NCBI RefSeq assembly: GCF_000512895.1
Contig: NZ_CP007033.1
Location: 1,351,001-1,415,000 of the forward strand
Reading direction: 5' to 3'
Origin: Dehalobacter restrictus DSM 9455
Lineage (GTDB): Bacteria > Bacillota > Desulfitobacteriia > Desulfitobacteriales > Syntrophobotulaceae
DNA length: 64,000 bases
Each line of letters starts with the position of its first letter. Position 1 is the first letter of the stretch. The translations under genes and the position numbers were made by a program. This document shows, one piece after another, positions 25,415 to 33,766 of the stretch. The notes below the pieces were generated by a model. The model searched no databases and was not told the origin of the DNA. It saw only the letters and a program-made list of their open reading frames with translations.

Positions 25415-26434
25415 ATGATGGGAATGGAGATAGCTTTAAAAAAACTTTCCAATAGAGAGGATCTCAGTGCTCAGCTGGCCTATGATTCCATGACGGAGAT
25501 TATGAGCGGTGAAGCCAGTGAAATCTCCATGGCAGCCTTTTTAACGGCACTCCGCCTGAAAGGAGAGACCATTGAAGAGATTTACGGGACAAGTAAGGTG
25601 ATGCGGGAAAAAGCCCTCAAAGTTGCGTGCGCATCAGAAAATCTGGTGGACACCTGCGGAACAGGCGGGGATGGCGCTCATACGTTCAATATTTCCACAA
25701 CGGCAATGTTCGTTGCTGCCAGTAATGGCGTAAAAATTGCCAAGCATGGCAACCGGAGCATTACCAGCAAGAGCGGGGCTGCCGATGTCCTCGAAGCTTT
25801 AGGGATCGAGATTGCGCTGACACCGGAAGCAATAGGGAAGTGTATCGACCAGGTGGGCCTTGGTTTTATGTTCGCTCCGCATTTCCATGCTTCGATGAAA
25901 TATGCGATGCCGGTGCGTAAAGCACTTGGCTTCAAAACCATCTTTAATATCCTCGGCCCATTGGCCAATCCGGCCGCAGCCCCAAGACAGCTGATCGGCG
26001 TTTACGACAAAAGCCTTGTGCCCGTGGCTGCGGAAGTATTGAACAGACATCAGGCTGTACACGCGCTCATTGTCCACGGCAGTGACGGTCTCGACGAAAT
26101 CACCCTGACAGGGTCGACTTATGCGGCAGAACTCAAGGATGGAAAGGTAACCGAGTTTGTCATTCATCCGGAAGATTATGGTTTTTCCTATTGTACGCTT
26201 CAGGATCTCGTAGGCGGAACGCCACAGGAAAACGCGCAGATCACCCTGGATATTCTTGCAGGAGGTCAGGGCCCCAAAGCAGACACCGTCATCCTAAATG
26301 CCGGAGCGGCAATTTATGTCGGAGGTAAAGCCGGAAGCTTGCAGGAGGGGATCGAGATGGCCAGGGCCACAGTCCGGGAAAAGAAAGCGCTGCCGGTCCT
26401 TAACGAGTTTATCGCTGTGACTAGACAGCATTAG
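25415..26434 (+). CDS. trpD: Anthranilate phosphoribosyltransferase
   Basis: The 339-residue enzyme couples anthranilate to PRPP. Family motifs are 'DTCGTGGDGAHTFNISTT' (PRPP pyrophosphate loop, about residue 80), 'AKHGNRSITSKSGAADVLEALG' and 'VHGSDGLDEITLTG'. The start codon follows the trpA stop directly, with AAGGAGG upstream; an ATG three bases on is an alternative. About 105 bases without a gene separate it from trpC. Confidence 0.93.
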   Translation: MMGMEIALKKLSNREDLSAQLAYDSMTEIMSGEASEISMAAFLTALRLKGETIEEIYGTSKVMREKALKVACASENLVDTCGTGGDGAHTFNISTTAMFVAASNGVKIAKHGNRSITSKSGAADVLEALGIEIALTPEAIGKCIDQVGLGFMFAPHFHASMKYAMPVRKALGFKTIFNILGPLANPAAAPRQLIGVYDKSLVPVAAEVLNRHQAVHALIVHGSDGLDEITLTGSTYAAELKDGKVTEFVIHPEDYGFSYCTLQDLVGGTPQENAQITLDILAGGQGPKADTVILNAGAAIYVGGKAGSLQEGIEMARATVREKKALPVLNEFIAVTRQH

Positions 26435-26540
26435 CATTCGGTAGAAAACGGCTTTATCAAGTCTGAGTTTAAGTACAGATCTCAGTTTAGTGCCATAAAG
26501 GGGCTTGTACCCGTGGAGAGTTTGAAGAAGGGGGATAAAA

Positions 26541-27398
26541 ATGATCCTCGATAAAATTGTAGAGGCCAAATTAAAGCGGCTTTCCGATCAGAAGAAAAAA
26601 ATTTCCGGTGAAGAGCTCATAGAAAAGCTAACAAAAAAACTAAAAATCAATGATGATCGTGATAATCTTAAGCAAGATGTTAACGTGGAGCGGCCTGCAG
26701 GCGTGTTTGCCTCAGCCCTGACTGCGGGACGCCGGAACAAAGACAAAGCAGGGATTTCCATAATTGCGGAAGTCAAGAAGGCTTCTCCATCCAAAGGAAT
26801 TCTAGCTCCGGACTTCGATTATCTGCAAATAGCCAGCATGTATGAGCAGCTGGGGGCTGCGGCAATCTCCGTCTTAACAGAGCAGGATTACTTTCTCGGG
26901 AGTCCGGATTATCTGAGGGAGATTAGAGAATCCGTCAAGATTCCGCTGCTGCGAAAGGATTTTATGATTGACCCCTACCAGATTTACGAAGCAAAGATTT
27001 TGGGGGCGGATGCTATTCTGCTCATCGTAAAAATATTGGATGATAAGCAGTTGAAAGAATTCCTGGGGATAGCTGAACAGATCGGTCTGGATTGTCTTGT
27101 GGAAGTGCATGACGAAGCAGAAGCTGAAAGGGCCATGGCAGCAGGAGCTGGCATCATCGGAATCAATAACCGGAACCTTGAAACGTTTGAGGTGGATTTG
27201 AACCACAGCCGCAGAATCGGCGCTATGATCCCGGATCATCTGATCAAGGTCTCAGAAAGCGGGATTCATACGGGCGAGGATATCCTGACGGTGCAAGCGT
27301 GGGGATTTGATGCTGTTTTGGTCGGAGAGGCTTTCATGAAGGCAGGCAGTCTTGAACAAAAATTTGCAGAGTTCCTTCAGGTACCATCCAGACCCTAA
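26541..27398 (+). CDS. trpC: Indole-3-glycerol phosphate synthase
   Basis: A TIM-barrel enzyme of 285 residues that closes the indole ring. Motifs include 'IIAEVKKASPSKGILAPDFD' (catalytic lysine), 'VLTEQDYFLGS', 'LLRKDFMIDPYQI', 'GINNRNLETFEVDL' and 'VSESGIHTGED'. The N-terminal helix region (about residues 18-60) is longer and more charged than in most TrpC proteins. A GAAGGGGG site precedes the ATG. It is part of the trp operon. Confidence 0.92.
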   Translation: MILDKIVEAKLKRLSDQKKKISGEELIEKLTKKLKINDDRDNLKQDVNVERPAGVFASALTAGRRNKDKAGISIIAEVKKASPSKGILAPDFDYLQIASMYEQLGAAAISVLTEQDYFLGSPDYLREIRESVKIPLLRKDFMIDPYQIYEAKILGADAILLIVKILDDKQLKEFLGIAEQIGLDCLVEVHDEAEAERAMAAGAGIIGINNRNLETFEVDLNHSRRIGAMIPDHLIKVSESGIHTGEDILTVQAWGFDAVLVGEAFMKAGSLEQKFAEFLQVPSRP

Positions 27399-27565
27399 AT
27401 CAAATATATCCTAGCGGCAGATTTCGTTAATACGACGTTGTCTGGCAGTTCCATCCTTCCATGGCATCGTTGTATCAGGCCAGGAGATATTGATATTTTA
27501 GGATTGACAAGGTATAGGGACATACTGACAATCGAATACAGATAACGCGTGATTTAGGAGTTGAT

Positions 27566-28285
27566 ATGGCAAGGATGGAAGAGAACGTAAAAGGCATCTA
27601 TGCTGGGCAGACGCCAAAAGTTAAGATTTGTGGAATTCGTACCCTGGAGGATGTCAGGATCATCAATGAGCTGAAACCGGATTTTGCCGGCTTTGTGCTA
27701 GCTCCGAGCAAAAGACAGGTCTCGCTCAGCGAACTGAAAATATTGATTGCTTCCTTGGACAAAAAGATCATCCCAGTTGGGGTTTTCGTCAATCAGGACC
27801 CGGATCTCTTACTGCGCGTCGTGGAAGCAGGTCTGCAAATACTTCAGATTCACGGTGATGAGCCTTTGGAATATATGCGTCAATTAAAGAATAAAATCCT
27901 GGAAAAATACCAGGATCATCGTCAAGTAATGATCTGGAAAGTTGTCAGGGTAGGTCCGGCAGCGAATCCGATAGTGTTCGATGCCAGTGCATTTCAGGGC
28001 CTGGTTGACGGTTTTGTTTATGATAAATATGATCCTGAGACTTATGGCGGTACCGGAGAAAGTTTTGACTGGAAGCTTCTGCAAAGAAATCAGAGCAGCC
28101 AAATTGAAAAAAACAAAGTCGGGGATATTCCAATGATTTTGGCCGGAGGTTTGAATGAAGAGAATGTTGCGTCCGCAATAACCTTATTACATCCCTATTG
28201 CCTGGACGTCAGCAGCAGTGTAGAGACGGAAGGACGAAAAGACCCGGATAAAATGAAAAGGTTTATTAACCGTGTCCGTGCTTAA
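27566..28285 (+). CDS. trpF: Phosphoribosylanthranilate isomerase
   Basis: The 239-residue TIM barrel catalyses the Amadori rearrangement before TrpC. It shows 'KVKICGIRTLEDV' with the catalytic Cys, 'FVLAPSKRQVS', 'LQIHGDE' and 'LAGGLNEENV', then 'DVSSSVETEGRKDPDKM' at the phosphate site. It is about 30 residues longer than typical, with a 15-residue head and an insertion near 190. It is separated from trpC by 167 bases that contain TTGACA at about 27506, so a second promoter is possible. Confidence 0.9.
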   Translation: MARMEENVKGIYAGQTPKVKICGIRTLEDVRIINELKPDFAGFVLAPSKRQVSLSELKILIASLDKKIIPVGVFVNQDPDLLLRVVEAGLQILQIHGDEPLEYMRQLKNKILEKYQDHRQVMIWKVVRVGPAANPIVFDASAFQGLVDGFVYDKYDPETYGGTGESFDWKLLQRNQSSQIEKNKVGDIPMILAGGLNEENVASAITLLHPYCLDVSSSVETEGRKDPDKMKRFINRVRA

Positions 28286-28293
28286 TGTGCAGA

Positions 28294-28337
28294 CTTGCAC
28301 AAATACTTTGCTCGCACGTTTTCGCATATTGTGCAAG
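28294..28337. other. Inverted repeat after trpF
   Basis: CTTGCACAA and TTGTGCAAG are perfect 9-bp arms around a 26-base loop, directly after the trpF stop. No T run follows, so it may be an operator or an RNA-stabilising hairpin rather than an intrinsic terminator. Confidence 0.45.
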
Positions 28338-28428
28338 ACTACAATATTTGAAGTAATCAGAAGAAATATAGAGAATTTAAGATGTAGTAACTGGATAAAA
28401 AGTTCTAATAAAATTGGGTTAGATAGGT

Positions 28429-28467
28429 AAGGGGACGCCGCGAAACTAAGTTTCGTTACGTCCCCTT
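28429..28467. repeat. Palindrome related to the IS ends at 59.3 and 61.1 kb
   Basis: AAGGGGACG...GAAACTAAGTTTC...CGTCCCCTT is a near-perfect hairpin. Its right arm contains AAGTTTCGTTACG, nearly the same as AAGTTTCGTTACA at 61113-61125. It lies between the converging trpF and yidC-type genes and may also work as a terminator. Confidence 0.55.
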
Positions 28468-28470
28468 TGC

Positions 28471-29121
28471 TTAAAGTCTTTGTACCATCTCTTCCGGAGA
28501 AGGGATATTCAAATATTTTCGCTGGATAGGGCCTAGATGAAAGATCTGGACTTCTACAAACCGAAGGACCGAGTTGGCAATCCAGTAAGCGCTCAGGGCA
28601 ACAGGTGCTTTCCACAGAAAAACGACGCCAATAGCAACCGGGAATATGAACATCAGTAAATTTTTGTTTTCTGCTGTAAATACACTCAGCGTCTGAAGCA
28701 GACCGGCAATAACCGGCAAAATATGAAGATGATCTGCCATATGGAGATCAGATACCCACGGAATAAGAATACTGCCAACTGGTATACTCAGATGCGTAAT
28801 AGCAACGTACAAGGAGAAAAAAACCGGGGCCTGGATAATAAGTGTTGCAAACGTAAACAGTGGATTGATTTTATATTTAGATGCAATTTTCATTGATTCA
28901 GAATTAACTTTTTTAATTTGATTGTGAAATTTTCCAGATAAAATTGTTCTGGCTTTGGTCAGATTTGCGGTTAATAATTGTACTTTTTGCTGTTTTATTG
29001 ACAAAGGAAATAACAAGAGTTTTATCCCTAATGTAATCAGAGCAACCGCAATGAACCAATCGCCCGTAGTACTGACAAGGAATGCTAATAACTGGGAAAG
29101 GACTGTGCTAATCATATTCAT
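28471..29121 (-). CDS. YidC/Oxa1-family membrane insertase, short paralogue
   Basis: About 216 residues with five predicted membrane helices in the YidC core pattern: 'GDWFIAVALITLGIKLLLFPLSIKQQKVQ', a cytoplasmic coiled-coil loop with 'KYKINPL' and 'LIIQAPVFFSLYVAIT', then 'WKAPVALSAYWIANSVL'. YidC proteins insert and fold membrane proteins with or without SecYEG. It lacks the rnpA-rpmH-jag neighbourhood of the housekeeping copy, so this is likely a second paralogue. GGAGG lies eight bases before the ATG at 29121. A small membrane protein gene lies directly upstream. Confidence 0.85.
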   Translation of the reverse strand: MNMISTVLSQLLAFLVSTTGDWFIAVALITLGIKLLLFPLSIKQQKVQLLTANLTKARTILSGKFHNQIKKVNSESMKIASKYKINPLFTFATLIIQAPVFFSLYVAITHLSIPVGSILIPWVSDLHMADHLHILPVIAGLLQTLSVFTAENKNLLMFIFPVAIGVVFLWKAPVALSAYWIANSVLRFVEVQIFHLGPIQRKYLNIPSPEEMVQRL

Positions 29122-29147
29122 TGAAACATCCTCCAAAGTTTTAATTC

Positions 29148-29402
29148 TTATAAAACAAGGAGGTTTGAATAAGGTGAGTCATCATCCTGGTCAGTTTTGA
29201 TCTTTCTTCTAAATATCAAATGCTTTTTCACCTTAATATTTTGGGGAGATGAGGAGCTGATTGGACAACTCGAAAGATAAGTATCAGCAAATCTGATACA
29301 GATGGAAGAAGAATGCACAAGTTTGATACTGGCCCAGGAAACGGCTAAGATCAAAGTCAGGTTAATGATTAGAATAAGCAGTATGCCGGCGTCAAATTGC
29401 AT
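29148..29402 (-). CDS. Small single-span membrane protein
   Basis: An 84-residue product with one N-terminal membrane helix (LLILIINLTLILAVSWASI) and a basic, serine-rich tail. I placed the start at the ATG at 29402 behind GGGGGTGAG; an in-frame start at 29456 lacks a site. It is 26 bases upstream of the YidC-like gene on the same strand, so the two are probably co-transcribed and it may be a client or partner. Family not recognised. Confidence 0.55.
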   Translation of the reverse strand: MQFDAGILLILIINLTLILAVSWASIKLVHSSSICIRFADTYLSSCPISSSSPQNIKVKKHLIFRRKIKTDQDDDSPYSNLLVL

Positions 29403-29514
29403 TTTCTCACCCCCAAAAACTAAATTTATTATATAATTGATATATGGTAATAGCAAGAGACGGACGCATCGTTGATGCTGCCAGTAGAAAATAGGAATAG
29501 GCAGGGTATGAAAA

Positions 29515-30195
29515 ATGAAGAAGCGCTTGAGAATACGTATTCAATATCTGATTGGCTGCCTCCTGGCGATATCGGTTGTTCTGATTATTTCTATGCTGAT
29601 CATTAATCACTATGTGGAACGGGTTGGTACGAAATACATCTGCGATGTGGATCATGTACCTGAGGTTGACGCAGTCCTGGTGTTAGGTGCCTATGTTTTG
29701 CCGGATGGAACTGCTTCATCCATGCTTGCCGACCGCTTGACCGTCGGTTATGAGCTTTACCAGCAAGGCAAGGCTCCCAAAATTCTTGTGAGCGGTGATC
29801 ATGGCCGAACAGATTATGATGAAGTTAATGCTATGAAGAGGTTCCTGAAGGAGAAAGGGGTCGCGGGTCAGAATATCTTTATGGATCACGCGGGCTTTAG
29901 CACATATGAAAGCTTATATCGAGCGAGAGATATATTCCTTGTCAAAAGAGTCATCATCGTGACTCAGGAATATCATTTAAAACGGGCAGTCTTTGTCGCC
30001 AGGTCTTTAGGGCTTGAAGCTTATGGCGTTGCCTCAGACCGGCATGATTACGGACAGGCAATGGCCTACTATCAGCTCAGGGAACTTTTAGCCCGAAATA
30101 AAGACTTCCTATGGGCTAAAATTATTAAGCCCAAGCCGACCTATTTAGGGGATGTAATACCGGTATTTGGAGATGGCGGAGCTACTGACGATTAA
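29515..30195 (+). CDS. SanA/YdcF-like DUF218 protein
   Basis: A 226-residue protein with a signal anchor (about residues 10-32) and an extracytoplasmic DUF218 domain: 'VDAVLVLGAYVLPDGTASSMLADRL', 'KILVSGDHGRTDYDEVNAMK' and 'VIIVTQEYHLKRAVFVARSLG'. It matches the SanA branch more closely than the copy at 1529-2098. Likely envelope function; no defined reaction. It is followed by a strong shared terminator and the converging polysaccharide deacetylase gene. Confidence 0.85.
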   Translation: MKKRLRIRIQYLIGCLLAISVVLIISMLIINHYVERVGTKYICDVDHVPEVDAVLVLGAYVLPDGTASSMLADRLTVGYELYQQGKAPKILVSGDHGRTDYDEVNAMKRFLKEKGVAGQNIFMDHAGFSTYESLYRARDIFLVKRVIIVTQEYHLKRAVFVARSLGLEAYGVASDRHDYGQAMAYYQLRELLARNKDFLWAKIIKPKPTYLGDVIPVFGDGGATDD

Positions 30196-30231
30196 ATAAC
30201 TGGAGAGTGAAGTGAACAGAATTGTTCAATG

Positions 30232-30263
30232 AAAAAAGTCATCCTTGCGTGGATGACTTTTTT
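30232..30263. terminator. Bidirectional terminator
   Basis: AAAAAAGTCATCC and GGATGACTTTTTT form a strong hairpin with A/T flanks on both sides. The stop codon of the minus-strand deacetylase gene lies inside its arm. Confidence 0.9.
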
Positions 30264-31504
30264 GTCAGGTATTTCTCAAGCAGAGCGTCTTTACTGATCC
30301 AGACGACTTTGGGCTTTGTTCCAAGTTTTTCTGTATCTTTTTTCGCGGACGGGTTATAGACTCGGTAAACGATTTTTTGCATGAAACCAATGAATCCGGC
30401 ATTACCATTCGTATATTCAGTAACGTTAAACCCAAGGCCTTTGACACCACGGTTGATGAGTGTAACACCCAGGAAAACCTTGATATCTTTATAACCCGGA
30501 TTCAAAGAGATATAGCTTGCCAGAGCAGGCAGGGAGAGCCGGGCTTGTTTTAAAGCATTATAGCCGATTTTTTGGATATTGGCACCAAAGCTCTGGAAGC
30601 GGGTATTGTCTAAGTGTATTTCCCCGATCATATCACCTGCTGAGGCGATTAATTCACCGTTTTCATTAAACAGTTCAGGGCCATGGTAGCGGGTAAGACC
30701 CAGGCGAAAAATATTGCGTTCATCAATTCTGGTAATTTGTTTACGCCGCCCGTAAAAATGCTCCCATTTCTCCCAAACGCGGAAACCAATCCTTTTCGGC
30801 AGTGACCAGCCGGGAAGCTGAAGCGGAACGAGCGGAAGCTTGAGTTCTTTTTGTATTTTCATGATCAGTGGTTTCAGGGCAGCTAAGGTATTTTGAGGAG
30901 CACCCTCATCGCCGCCACTGTCATGAAGCAGGACAATCGTTCCTTCTTTGGTTCGGCCGGTTATTCTTTGCATAATGTGATTCGGAGTTCTTTCAATGCG
31001 CCAGTCTCTGCCGTCAGCACTCCAACTAATCAGCTTTTTGCCTTTGAAATGGCACCACAATAAAAAGGAAAGGTTAACCCCTCCCCAGGGAGCTCTGACA
31101 TAGACGGGCTCCTGACCGGTCAGACGGCGCATTTCCTCCATCGCTTTATTCCACAAGTCCCAGGTCTTTAGCGGGGGCATCAGCCAAGCGTGCCGGTGAC
31201 GGTAGCCGTGACTGCCGACGGTATGACCGTGGTCTAGGATGCTCTTGACAAGTTCCGGCTGTTTTTCAGCCTTTTCAGCAACCAGAAAAAAACAGGCCCG
31301 AACGTTTTGCTCAGCTAAAACTGTCAGGAATCTTGGAGTGTATCTGGGGTCGGGTCCGTCATCAAATGTTAAGGTGACACCTGGAGAATAATGACGTTTC
31401 CAGGAACCAATACCGAAAAAATGCACAAACAATTCGGGAATAAGGGTATAGACCGCAAAGACTGAAATTGCGACGATGAAGGTATACAGCAAGGTTGTGG
31501 GCAC
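30239..31504 (-). CDS. Polysaccharide deacetylase with extra C-terminal domain
   Basis: The 421-residue protein has an N-terminal membrane helix, then a NodB domain (about residues 40-230): 'VTLTFDDGPDPRYTPRFL' with the catalytic and metal Asp, 'HGHTVGSHGYRHRH' with the metal histidines, 'RAPWG', and 'IVLLHDSGG'. The remaining 190 residues have a basic start (RKQITRIDERNIFRLG) and resemble the YkoP-type extension of Bacillus deacetylases. It would remove acetyl groups from a cell-wall or surface glycan. It starts at GTG with GGAAG ten bases upstream and follows a glycosyltransferase gene, suggesting a two-gene envelope unit. Confidence 0.85.
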   Translation of the reverse strand: MPTTLLYTFIVAISVFAVYTLIPELFVHFFGIGSWKRHYSPGVTLTFDDGPDPRYTPRFLTVLAEQNVRACFFLVAEKAEKQPELVKSILDHGHTVGSHGYRHRHAWLMPPLKTWDLWNKAMEEMRRLTGQEPVYVRAPWGGVNLSFLLWCHFKGKKLISWSADGRDWRIERTPNHIMQRITGRTKEGTIVLLHDSGGDEGAPQNTLAALKPLIMKIQKELKLPLVPLQLPGWSLPKRIGFRVWEKWEHFYGRRKQITRIDERNIFRLGLTRYHGPELFNENGELIASAGDMIGEIHLDNTRFQSFGANIQKIGYNALKQARLSLPALASYISLNPGYKDIKVFLGVTLINRGVKGLGFNVTEYTNGNAGFIGFMQKIVYRVYNPSAKKDTEKLGTKPKVVWISKDALLEKYLTKKSSTQG

Positions 31505-31564
31505 TGCAGATTCACTTCCTTAAGTTGACTTTAAGTTTTATCCGAATCCTTGAGGTCCGCGAAA

Positions 31565-32722
31565 TCAGCTCGGGACTTGGGAAATATTGACCGTTTCTTT
31601 GTAGATCGGGGGCTTTACGGATTGACCTAGGGCTAGTTCCAAAATCTTTTCCCAGGCATGGCACTCTATTTTCGATAAGTAGCTGTCAACGCGGTTTTGC
31701 CAAAGTATTTGTTCGTTTTGATCTTTAAAAAAGGCGTCTAACTGTTTGGCGACCGGATAATTCAAATCTAAATCATAGATTAACTTTTTCTCGCTGAGAT
31801 AATTCTTATTGATTTGTTCCTGTCCCGGAAGTGCGGAATGGACAAAAATCGGCAATTTTTTATGAAGGGTCTCACTGATGGTTACGCCACCGGGTTTGGT
31901 AATAATGGCATCGGCCTCGTCATACAGTGAGTTGAGGGTTTCCCTGGATGAAATATAGGACAGGGGCTTTAAGTTAGGAAGTTTCAGGGAGCGAATATCT
32001 TTATACAATTTCTTGTTTTTGCCGCATAGCAGGGAAAAAGTGTAGGATTTTTCTTTTTTACCCGGCAGGCTGTAAAGCAAATGCTCGATATCACCGAGAC
32101 CGCCGCTTCCGCCGGAAATCAGAATATGGTAAGGAAGCGTTGACTCGGAGGCTGTCCGAGGTAGGAAGCACTCATCAACAGGAATACCCGTCACAAATAT
32201 TTTAGACGGATCAATATTATTCTGGGAGATTAATTGCGCCTTAATATTTTGATCAGGGACAAAATGGTAGTCTATGTATTCTGTTCCCCAAAGCTTATTA
32301 ACAAAGAAATCAGTGTAAACATTGATTACGGGCGCAGTTGCGATACCGGAATTTTTAAGCCTGTCGATTAAGAAGGAAGGGAAAGCCTGGGTACATACGA
32401 TCAAATCAGGCTGTTCCTCTTGCAGCAGGCTATTCATTTTGTCAAGAAATTTATATTCATACCAGTTAAAGTGCTTGGTTGATTTGGTAGGGTACACAAA
32501 GTTTCGGTAAATCCAGACGAAGGTTTGGGGAGAATGGTCGATCCAGGTCAGGTAAGTTAACCGAAATGCTTTCTCCAGCCGTTTGTCCGCATAACTGAAG
32601 AAATCTATCTTTGAGCATTCAAGATTACTGATTCGGTTTCCTAAGGAACGAATCATTGCATCGGCTACGGTATGATGACCCGTAGGGATTTGAAGGAACG
32701 GAAGAAAAAGTATCCGCATCAT
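31565..32722 (-). CDS. MGDG-synthase/UgtP-like glycosyltransferase
   Basis: A 385-residue GT-B enzyme of the GT28 type. The N-terminal 'LFLPFLQIPTGHHTVADAMIRSL' matches the acceptor-side glycine/histidine loop of diacylglycerol glucosyl- and galactosyltransferases, and 'HILISGGSGGLGDIEHLL' and 'ADAIITKPGGVTISETLHKKLPIFVHSALPGQEQINKNYL' form the nucleotide-sugar site. It probably makes a membrane glycolipid. AAAGGGGAAG precedes two tandem ATGs; either could be used. The deacetylase gene follows 60 bases later. Confidence 0.85.
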   Translation of the reverse strand: MMRILFLPFLQIPTGHHTVADAMIRSLGNRISNLECSKIDFFSYADKRLEKAFRLTYLTWIDHSPQTFVWIYRNFVYPTKSTKHFNWYEYKFLDKMNSLLQEEQPDLIVCTQAFPSFLIDRLKNSGIATAPVINVYTDFFVNKLWGTEYIDYHFVPDQNIKAQLISQNNIDPSKIFVTGIPVDECFLPRTASESTLPYHILISGGSGGLGDIEHLLYSLPGKKEKSYTFSLLCGKNKKLYKDIRSLKLPNLKPLSYISSRETLNSLYDEADAIITKPGGVTISETLHKKLPIFVHSALPGQEQINKNYLSEKKLIYDLDLNYPVAKQLDAFFKDQNEQILWQNRVDSYLSKIECHAWEKILELALGQSVKPPIYKETVNISQVPS

Positions 32723-33049
32723 AACTTCCCCTTTCCAGCAACCTATTATTGTCTAAAGATCATTGAAGGTAGCTATACATTTATAATTTTACTTTTTTAC
32801 AGTGGCTTTTGTAAACCTAGTTTTTCCATTTATTTTATATATATTCTTAAACAGAGCGAAGCTAGTACCTAGTCAATCCTAAAATTATAAAGATATAGGG
32901 TTGACATGGTACCGGCCTGTGTAAAATAAAACATATCAACGAAAAGACAATAATATATTAAAATGAAAAAATTGCATTCTGCATTTCGTTTAGATTTCTG
33001 TGAACCTGCAAATAATGATTTTGTTTAACGATAGCTGGGAGTGTGCAAA
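32723..33049. other. AT-rich intergenic region between divergent genes
   Basis: About 330 bases carrying promoters for both sides. TTGACA at about 32902 is followed by TAAAAT 15 bases on, a candidate promoter for the plus-strand gene. No gene, repeat or structured leader was recognised. Confidence 0.5.
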
Positions 33050-33628
33050 TTGTCAAAGAAAAAAAACAAACTAATCAGTTATTCCAATATGATTGCCACT
33101 GTTGGGACAGCCATACTTGCTGTGACGGCACTGATCACCGTCTATATCACCGTATCTGCCTGGAACGAGGAGAGAGAAGCCAACCGTCCGTACTTTACGT
33201 TCAAGGATTCTCCCGAAGTGGTATTGAGAGAGTCACCTGAATTTGAGATGGTTTTTACCAATGTCGGCGAGCATCCGGCTGTTAGTCTTTGGAGCAAGTC
33301 TATAGTTTTTCAGGCCGGCTTAAAGGAAAAACCGGTCACAATTGACGAATATGCGCTCGTCAATGATATTCCCAAAAATGCTTCGGCCACCTTACTGATT
33401 AGTCTCGAAGGCATCAACAAACAAAAGACATTAAAAGATGTGCTTCCGTATTTCTTCGTAATTGTTTTGAGATATGAAGACCCGATCATCAATGAAAGCT
33501 TTGAACAAACGCTGTATATCAAATGGAATGGTATGAAAGGTGGGGAAATCCTCACAACCAACCATGCGGAAGAAGCCGAGAAGGAACAGATTATTCAGTA
33601 TTTTAAGCAAAACAAAATCAATTTGTAA
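33050..33628 (+). CDS. Hypothetical membrane-anchored protein
   Basis: About 192 residues: a lysine-rich start (SKKKNKLISYS), one membrane helix (about residues 13-35, 'ATVGTAILAVTALITVYITVSAW') and a soluble domain with 'ANRPYFTFKDSPEVVLRESPEFEMVFTNVGEHPA', which looks like a beta-sandwich of the kind seen in many poorly described phage or membrane proteins. I prefer the TTG at 33050, eight bases after GGGAG, to the GTG at 33041. Not recognised beyond this. Confidence 0.65.
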   Translation: MSKKKNKLISYSNMIATVGTAILAVTALITVYITVSAWNEEREANRPYFTFKDSPEVVLRESPEFEMVFTNVGEHPAVSLWSKSIVFQAGLKEKPVTIDEYALVNDIPKNASATLLISLEGINKQKTLKDVLPYFFVIVLRYEDPIINESFEQTLYIKWNGMKGGEILTTNHAEEAEKEQIIQYFKQNKINL

Positions 33629-33766
33629 AAAGTACAAATGCAAATTATTTGGATGCGAAGTCATCTTAAAATCTGATAGTTGTTTTTAGAATAAAAGTGT
33701 ATGATAACGGTATAGCCATTAATGGTTCAAACCAAGAAACTATGCGATGATGTATAAGGGGAAAAA

